33,245 nt of DNA from JANMQK01 sp031370485. Its GTDB lineage: Bacteria; Acidobacteriota; Polarisedimenticolia; Gp22-AA2. A program made the translations under genes and the position numbers. Positions within the stretch are counted from its first letter, which is position 1, and each line of letters begins with the position of its first letter. Where the stretch lies: the NCBI GenBank assembly GCA_031370485.1, contig JANMQK010000345.1:1-33245 (forward strand), written 5' to 3'. This document shows positions 29,064-33,245 of this stretch, one piece after another. Below the pieces are notes generated by a model. That model was not told where the DNA came from and did no database searches. It saw only the letters and a list, made by a program, of their open reading frames with translations.

Positions 29064-29751
29064 GCCCGCGATCGCTCCGGACGGTGCCCGCCTCCGGGCG
29101 GTCGTCGAGGCCCTGGTGTTCGCCGCGGAGGAGCCTCTGACCGTCGCCGACCTCGTCGATCTGTTTCCAGGTGTCGGGGAGCCGGCCCTCCTGGCGATGC
29201 TCGACGACCTGGTGGAGGAGTACGCCTCGCCCGATCGCGGGCTGCAGATCCTGCGCGTGGCCGGCGGCTACCGCATGACGACCCGCGCCGACCTCGGCGA
29301 ATGGGTCAGGGCGCTGTTCCGCTCGCGCAATCGCCGCCGGCTGTCCGCGGCCGCGCTCGAGACCCTGGCCATCGTCGCCTACCGGCAGCCGATCACGACA
29401 CCCGAGATCCAGTCCCTGCGCGGCACCGATCCGGCCGGCGTGCTGCAGAACCTGCTGGACAAGAAGCTGCTACGCGTGCTGGGCAGGAAGAAGGTCGTCG
29501 GAAAGCCGCTCCTCTACGGCACGACCCCTGAGTTCCTGGCGCATTTCGGGCTGAACTCGCTCGCGGACCTGCCGAGCCTCGAGGAGTTCGGCGCCCTCCT
29601 GCCGCCGGGAGCGGTCATGGAGCCGGCCGCGCAGGCCACCGGCCCGTTCGAAGAGTCGGGTGAGGACGGCGGGGAGACAGAGGACGGGGATGGAACCACA
29701 ACGGATGGCACGGACGAGACCGAAAACCTCGAAGACGGCGACGACTCCTGA
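29056..29751 (+). CDS. scpB: Segregation and condensation protein B
   Basis: This 231-residue partner of ScpA forms a dimer of tandem winged-helix domains. The first domain has VVEALVFAAEEPLTVADL and ILRVAGGYRMTTR. The second has LSAAALETLAIVAYRQPITTPEIQ in two parts (LSAAALETLAIVAYRQ; PITTPEIQSLRG), followed by LLDKKLLRVLGRKKVVGKP and YGTTPEFLAHFGL, all diagnostic. The tail after residue 185 is acidic and low in complexity (EESGEDGGETEDGDG), as often seen. It overlaps scpA by eight bases and in turn overlaps the start of the pseudouridine synthase gene by 62 bases, so coupling is likely. Confidence 0.95.
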   Translation: MREPAIAPDGARLRAVVEALVFAAEEPLTVADLVDLFPGVGEPALLAMLDDLVEEYASPDRGLQILRVAGGYRMTTRADLGEWVRALFRSRNRRRLSAAALETLAIVAYRQPITTPEIQSLRGTDPAGVLQNLLDKKLLRVLGRKKVVGKPLLYGTTPEFLAHFGLNSLADLPSLEEFGALLPPGAVMEPAAQATGPFEESGEDGGETEDGDGTTTDGTDETENLEDGDDS

Positions 29752-30472
29752 GGGAGGCGACTCCGTCCGGCTGCACAAGTTCCTGGCAGCCGCCGGAGTC
29801 GCTTCGCGACGGGAGGCGGAACGCCTGATCCAGGGCGGTCGCGTTGAGGTCAACGGCCAGGTGGTGACGACCCCCGGCACGCGCGCCGATCCGGCGTGCG
29901 ACTCGATCAAGGTGGACGGGAAAAGGATCCGCGCCGAGGGAGCCCGCGCCTACTATCTTCTGCACAAGCCCCGCGGCTACATCACCTCGGTTTCGGACCC
30001 CGAGGGCCGCCCGACGGTGATGGGACTGTTGCGCCGGGTGCACGAGCGGGTCTTTCCCGTGGGACGGCTGGACTGGAACAGCGAGGGCCTGCTCCTCCTC
30101 ACGAATGACGGCGACCTGGCGTTCCGGCTGACCCACCCGTCGAACCACGTCGCCAAGGTCTACCGCGTGAAGGTCAAGGGAATCATCGCCCAGCCGGAGA
30201 TCGAGCGAGCGCGCCGGGGCCTGTTCCTGGACGGGCGAAAAAGCCTGCCGGCCCGCGTGACGCGCATTTCTTCCCAGACGAACAGTTGGCTGGAGGTCAC
30301 CCTGCACGAAGGCCGCAGGAACCAGATCCGCAGGACCTTCGAGAGGCTCGGCCACCCGGTGCTCAAGCTCCGGCGGATTTCCATCGGGCCGATCGCCGAT
30401 CGGAATCTCAAGCCGGGAGAGTTCCGCAGGCTGACGGACGACGAGGTCCGCCGGCTGAAGGAGCGCGGATGA
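29690..30472 (+). CDS. rluB: Ribosomal large-subunit pseudouridine synthase, RluB/RsuA family
   Basis: This roughly 260-residue enzyme turns a specific uridine into pseudouridine, probably in 23S rRNA. It has an N-terminal S4 RNA-binding domain (VRLHKFLAAAGVASRREAER, QGGRVEVNGQVV), then the catalytic domain with YLLHKPRGYITS and VGRLDWNSEGLLLLTNDG. The catalytic Asp128 sits in GRLD. The end motif EGRRNQIRRTFERLGHPVLKL is typical. RluB rather than RsuA is favoured by the scpA-scpB neighbourhood. I chose the ATG at 29690, preceded by GAGG; a GTG at 29660 and an ATG at 29705 are alternatives. It overlaps hisC through ATGA. Confidence 0.93.
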   Translation: MEPQRMARTRPKTSKTATTPEGGDSVRLHKFLAAAGVASRREAERLIQGGRVEVNGQVVTTPGTRADPACDSIKVDGKRIRAEGARAYYLLHKPRGYITSVSDPEGRPTVMGLLRRVHERVFPVGRLDWNSEGLLLLTNDGDLAFRLTHPSNHVAKVYRVKVKGIIAQPEIERARRGLFLDGRKSLPARVTRISSQTNSWLEVTLHEGRRNQIRRTFERLGHPVLKLRRISIGPIADRNLKPGEFRRLTDDEVRRLKERG

Positions 30473-31596
30473 CGATTCACATCCCGGACCACATCCGCGG
30501 CATCGCGCCCTACGTCCCAGGCATGCCCATCGAGCAGGCGCAGCGCCAGATGGGGGTCGGGGACTTCGTGAAGCTGGCGAGCAACGAGAACCCGCTCGGT
30601 CCCTCCCCGCGCGCCGTGGCCGCGATCCGCGAGGCGGCCGAACGGGTCCATCGCTACCCGGACGGAAGCGGGCACGCGCTGCGCGAGGCCCTGTCCGCAC
30701 GGCTGCGGTTCCCGGCGGAGCAGATCGTCCTCGGCAACGGCTCGACCGAGCTCGTCGAGGTCCTGGCGAAAACCTTCCTGCCCTCCGGGCGGGGGGCCGT
30801 GGTCGCCGACCAGGCCTTCATCATGTATCGCATCGCCGTGCTGGCGATGGCGGCGCCCCTGCGCCTCGTGCCCCTGCGCGACGAACGGCACGATCTCCAG
30901 GCGATGGCGGCCGCCTGCGATGCGCAGACCGCCCTCCTCTATATAAGCAACCCCAACAATCCGACCGGGACTCATGTCGGCCGCGAGGCGCTCGAGACAT
31001 TTTTCAACAGCCTTCCCGACGGCGTCCTGGCGGTGGTTGACGAGGCTTACCACGACTACGTGGAAGCGCCCGATTACCCCGACGGCCTCGATTTCCTGAG
31101 GAAAGGGAGGCCCATCGTCGTCCTGCGGACCTTCTCGAAGATCCACGGCCTGGCGGGGTTGAGGATCGGCTACGCCGTCTGCTCTCGCGAGGTGGCGCGG
31201 GCGCTGGAGGCGGTGCGCTCGCCGTTCAACACCTCGGCCGTGGCCCAGTCGGGGGCGATGGCCGCCCTGGCAGACTTGGAGCACATCGCCCGCAGCCGGG
31301 CCGAGAACGCCCGGGAGGCCAGGTTCCTCCAGGCGGAGCTCGTCCGCCGGGGGGTGTCCTTCGTGCCGACAGTGGCGAATTTCGTCCTGGTGCGCACCCC
31401 GATGAAGGGAGAGGAGGCCTACCATGCCCTCTTGCGCCAGGGGGTGATTGTCCGACCCATGGATCCCTACGGGTACCCCGACGCCGTGCGTGTCTCGATC
31501 GGGCGGCACGAGGAAAACGTCCGTTTTCTCGAGGCCCTGGACCGCGCCCTGGCGCGCGTGGCGAAACCCGGCGGGACGGTGGGGGAGTCCTCGTAA
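30469..31596 (+). CDS. hisC: Histidinol-phosphate aminotransferase family enzyme
   Basis: This 375-residue PLP-dependent class II aminotransferase is of the HisC subgroup. Marks are VKLASNENPLGPSPRAV, HRYPDGSGHALREAL, the PLP-phosphate region GNGSTELVEVL, YISNPNNPTGTHV, VVDEAYHDYV, and TFSKIHGLAGLRIGY, where Lys224 forms the PLP Schiff base. It moves an amino group from glutamate to imidazole-acetol phosphate in histidine synthesis. HisC homologues outside his operons often serve as aromatic amino-acid aminotransferases; this one sits beside rluB and before rpsA, where other genomes keep aromatic genes, so that role is possible. The ATG at 30469 overlaps the rluB stop. The frame is open earlier only as a shadow. 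Confidence 0.93.
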   Translation: MTIHIPDHIRGIAPYVPGMPIEQAQRQMGVGDFVKLASNENPLGPSPRAVAAIREAAERVHRYPDGSGHALREALSARLRFPAEQIVLGNGSTELVEVLAKTFLPSGRGAVVADQAFIMYRIAVLAMAAPLRLVPLRDERHDLQAMAAACDAQTALLYISNPNNPTGTHVGREALETFFNSLPDGVLAVVDEAYHDYVEAPDYPDGLDFLRKGRPIVVLRTFSKIHGLAGLRIGYAVCSREVARALEAVRSPFNTSAVAQSGAMAALADLEHIARSRAENAREARFLQAELVRRGVSFVPTVANFVLVRTPMKGEEAYHALLRQGVIVRPMDPYGYPDAVRVSIGRHEENVRFLEALDRALARVAKPGGTVGESS

Positions 31597-31621
31597 TTCG
31601 ATGAAAACAAAGTTTTTCCTC

Positions 31622-31650
31622 TTGACAGATCGGGATTGAATCCGTATCAT
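31622..31650 (+). promoter_or_regulatory. Strong sigma-70 promoter for rpsA
   Basis: Perfect TTGACA (31622-31627), an ideal 17-base spacer and TATCAT (31645-31650). The bases just upstream (31597-31621) are unusually A/T-rich for this genome, with an A-run and a T-run (AAAAC-AAA-GTTTT), and look like an UP element. This would allow high expression of S1 independent of the hisC transcript. Confidence 0.82.
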
Positions 31651-31656
31651 GACCCA

Positions 31657-31851
31657 TCTCTGTAAAGAGACTCAGTCTGACCCGGGTTGTTGGCCGGGGT
31701 ATGAGAAGCCCCACTGGAAGCCAGGGGACGTGATGGGCGCGAAACGCGCTCGTGACGGAGGCATGACGAACACGCTTGGCGGCACATTGACGAAGGAACG
31801 ACGAGCACGCCCCCTGGGGCGGCCGAAAAACCCAAGGAGGTACTTCACTGC
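31657..31851 (+). promoter_or_regulatory. Long structured 5' leader of rpsA
   Basis: About 195 bases separate the predicted transcription start from the rpsA ATG. Visible stems are CTCT-GTAA-AGAG, CCCC-A-CTGG-AAG-CCAG-GGG with a bulged A, GGGCGCG-AAA-CGCGCTC, and CGCCC-CCTG-GGGCG (31808-31821). The ribosome-binding site AAGGAGG (31834-31840) follows. The S1 gene is autoregulated through its leader in E. coli, so a control role here is plausible. I do not recognise a named riboswitch. A short frame (ATG 31733 to stop 31870) also crosses this region. Confidence 0.5.
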
Positions 31852-33245
31852 ATGGATGTTCAGAACATGAAGCACGACCCCGCGATTCGGCAGGTCGATG
31901 TCGATCCCGACGATCTGCCCTCCACCCACAAACCCAAGCGTACCGAGCCCATGAGGCTGATGGATGGCGTCGGAGACCAGTTACCCGATGCCGAGTGCCA
32001 GATGCTCATAGAGATGTACGACCAGTCGCTCCGGACGCTGGCGGAAGGTGAGGTCGTACGCGGGCGCGTGTTGCGCATCGGTGGCAGCGAGGTGATTGTC
32101 GATGTCGGCTACAAGTCCGAGGGCATCATCGATCTGGAGGAGTTCATCGGCCCCGACGGCAAGCCGCATGTCAACATCGGCGACGAGATCGACGTGCTTC
32201 TCGAGAAGACCGAGAACCGCGACGGGTACGTGGTCCTCTCCAAGGAGCGGGCCGAGAAGATGAAGATCTGGGAGGCGGTGGAGCGCGCCTACACCGAAGG
32301 CCGGTCGGTCACCGGTATCGTGAAGGAGCGGATCAAGGGCGGCCTCGCTGTGGACATCGGCGTGCGGGCCTTCCTGCCCGGATCGCTGGTCGACATCCGC
32401 CCGGTGAGGAACCTGGACTCCCTGAAGGGGAAGGAGTTCCAGATGCGGGTCATCAAGGTGAACCGCAAGCGCGGCAACATCGTGCTTTCCCGCAAGGCGG
32501 TCCTCGAGGAGGAGAACAGCCAGAAGAAGCGCCGCACCCTCGACGGCCTGACCGAGGGCAAGGTGGTTAAGGGCACCGTGAAGAACATCACCGAGTACGG
32601 CGCGTTCATCGACCTCGGCGGCATCGACGGCTTGCTGCACAAGACCGACATGTCCTGGGGCCGCATCAACCACCCCTCCGAGATGTTCGCCGTCGGGGAC
32701 GAGGTCGAGGTCGTGATCCTGAAGTTCGACCAGGAGAAGGAGCGCGTCTCCCTGGGTCACAAGCAGCGCACCGCCGACCCCTGGGAGGACGTGGATGGCA
32801 AGTTTCCCCGCGAGTCGCGCGTGCGCGGCAAGGTCGTCAGCCTGACCGATTACGGCGCCTTCATCGAGCTGGAGCCGGGGGTCGAGGGGCTGATCCACAT
32901 CTCCGAGATGTCGTGGACCAAGCGGGTGAAGCACCCCTCCAAGGTGCTCGCCGTCGGGGACACGGTCGAGGCCGTCGTGCTCGACGTCGACAAAACGGCC
33001 CGGCGCCTGTCGCTCGGCCTGCGCCAGACGGAACCGAATCCCTGGCACCTGATCGGGGAGAAATACCACGAGGGGGACCGGATCACGGGGAAGGTACGCA
33101 ACCTGACCGACTTCGGCGCCTTCATCGAGGTCGAGGAGGGGATCGACGGCCTGGTGCACATCTCCGACATGTCGTGGACCAAAAGGCTCAAGCACCCCTC
33201 GGAAATGCTCAAGAAGGCCGACGACGTCGAGGCGGTCATCCTCAA
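31852..33245 (+). CDS. rpsA: 30S ribosomal protein S1 (3' end cut by window)
   Basis: The first 464 codons are present and the frame is open at the window end. After about 60 acidic residues there are S1 RNA-binding repeats: R1 about 65-135 (GEVVRGRVLRIGG), R2 about 151-218 (VTGIVKERIKGGLAVDIG), R3 about 237-305 (KGTVKNITEYGAFIDLGG), R4 about 321-392 (RGKVVSLTDYGAFIEL), and part of R5 from about 409 (GKVRNLTDFGAFIEVEEG). R1 and R2 are divergent and R3 onward canonical, as in bacterial S1, where the first two bind the ribosome and the rest bind mRNA. The start is ATG 31852, 11 bases after AAGGAGG. cmk, the common upstream neighbour, is absent. Confidence 0.96.
   Translation, partial: MDVQNMKHDPAIRQVDVDPDDLPSTHKPKRTEPMRLMDGVGDQLPDAECQMLIEMYDQSLRTLAEGEVVRGRVLRIGGSEVIVDVGYKSEGIIDLEEFIGPDGKPHVNIGDEIDVLLEKTENRDGYVVLSKERAEKMKIWEAVERAYTEGRSVTGIVKERIKGGLAVDIGVRAFLPGSLVDIRPVRNLDSLKGKEFQMRVIKVNRKRGNIVLSRKAVLEEENSQKKRRTLDGLTEGKVVKGTVKNITEYGAFIDLGGIDGLLHKTDMSWGRINHPSEMFAVGDEVEVVILKFDQEKERVSLGHKQRTADPWEDVDGKFPRESRVRGKVVSLTDYGAFIELEPGVEGLIHISEMSWTKRVKHPSKVLAVGDTVEAVVLDVDKTARRLSLGLRQTEPNPWHLIGEKYHEGDRITGKVRNLTDFGAFIEVEEGIDGLVHISDMSWTKRLKHPSEMLKKADDVEAVIL

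Noticed and set aside
31649..31870. 73-codon frame beginning at the ATG in TATCATG
   Set aside because: Its first ATG lies in the rpsA -10 box, so the full frame is unlikely to be translated; only the shorter internal starts remain worth testing.
1..33245. Mobile elements, tRNA genes, CRISPR arrays or defence islands
   Set aside because: No transposase, integrase, tRNA-like fold, spaced direct repeats or defence-type proteins were found; composition is uniform throughout.

Overview
The window is a GC-rich, densely packed stretch of bacterial chromosome. It holds 23 complete protein genes plus a truncated gene at each end. I saw no rRNA, tRNA, insertion sequence, prophage, integron or CRISPR array. 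Gene content is mostly housekeeping and cofactor metabolism mixed with signalling and envelope genes: an MglA-type GTPase, a cyclic-nucleotide-binding/FHA fusion, a response regulator with a long tail, and exported proteins of unknown role. This fits an Acidobacteriota or a deltaproteobacterial-type lineage (Myxococcota/Desulfobacterota). That placement is inference from content and style, not from a marker gene. No intergenic gap exceeds 300 bases; the largest is the roughly 255-base leader region before rpsA.

Layout: (1) 1-2151, an acyl-CoA dehydrogenase tail followed by overlapping large and B12-binding subunits of an acyl-CoA mutase. The family is usually called methylmalonyl-CoA mutase, but the two specificity residues are those of isobutyryl-CoA mutase. 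(2) 2245-6286, a response regulator and valS. (3) 6350-9575, a cofactor cluster nadC-birA-coaX (NAD, biotin attachment, CoA) with an overlapping gene of unknown function. (4) 9662-13369, comEC meeting tail-to-tail an M50 membrane protease and an HU gene that run the other way; comEC and the protease gene overlap by 144 bp. (5) 13519-18073, der, a long-tailed MglA-like GTPase, a CPBP-family membrane protease and an exported unknown protein. (6) 18070-23526, an exported AMMECR1-domain protein divergent from glnA, then glnE, the adenylyltransferase that would modify glutamine synthetase at Tyr399. (7) 23527-27251, a DnaA-box-like palindrome, a large exported M23 peptidase on the minus strand, and a divergent CNB-FHA regulator with a small unknown protein. 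(8) 27268-33245, an operon trpS-scpA-scpB-rluB-hisC with overlapping or nearly touching genes, then a strong promoter, a roughly 195-base leader and the first 464 codons of rpsA.

Promoters: several gaps carry near-consensus sigma-70 elements (TTGAC at -35, TATAAT/TATATT/TATCAT at -10). They precede hup, the mglA-like gene, glnA, the CNB-FHA gene and rpsA. Two divergent pairs (AMMECR1/glnA and M23/CNB-FHA) have back-to-back promoters. In both pairs the minus-strand exported gene starts 9 bases after its -10 box, which suggests almost leaderless transcripts.

I did not find an obvious multi-gene novel defence or mobile system. The best leads are the mutase specificity, the DnaA-box-like cluster after glnE, the exported AMMECR1 protein, the tailed MglA GTPase and the rpsA leader.
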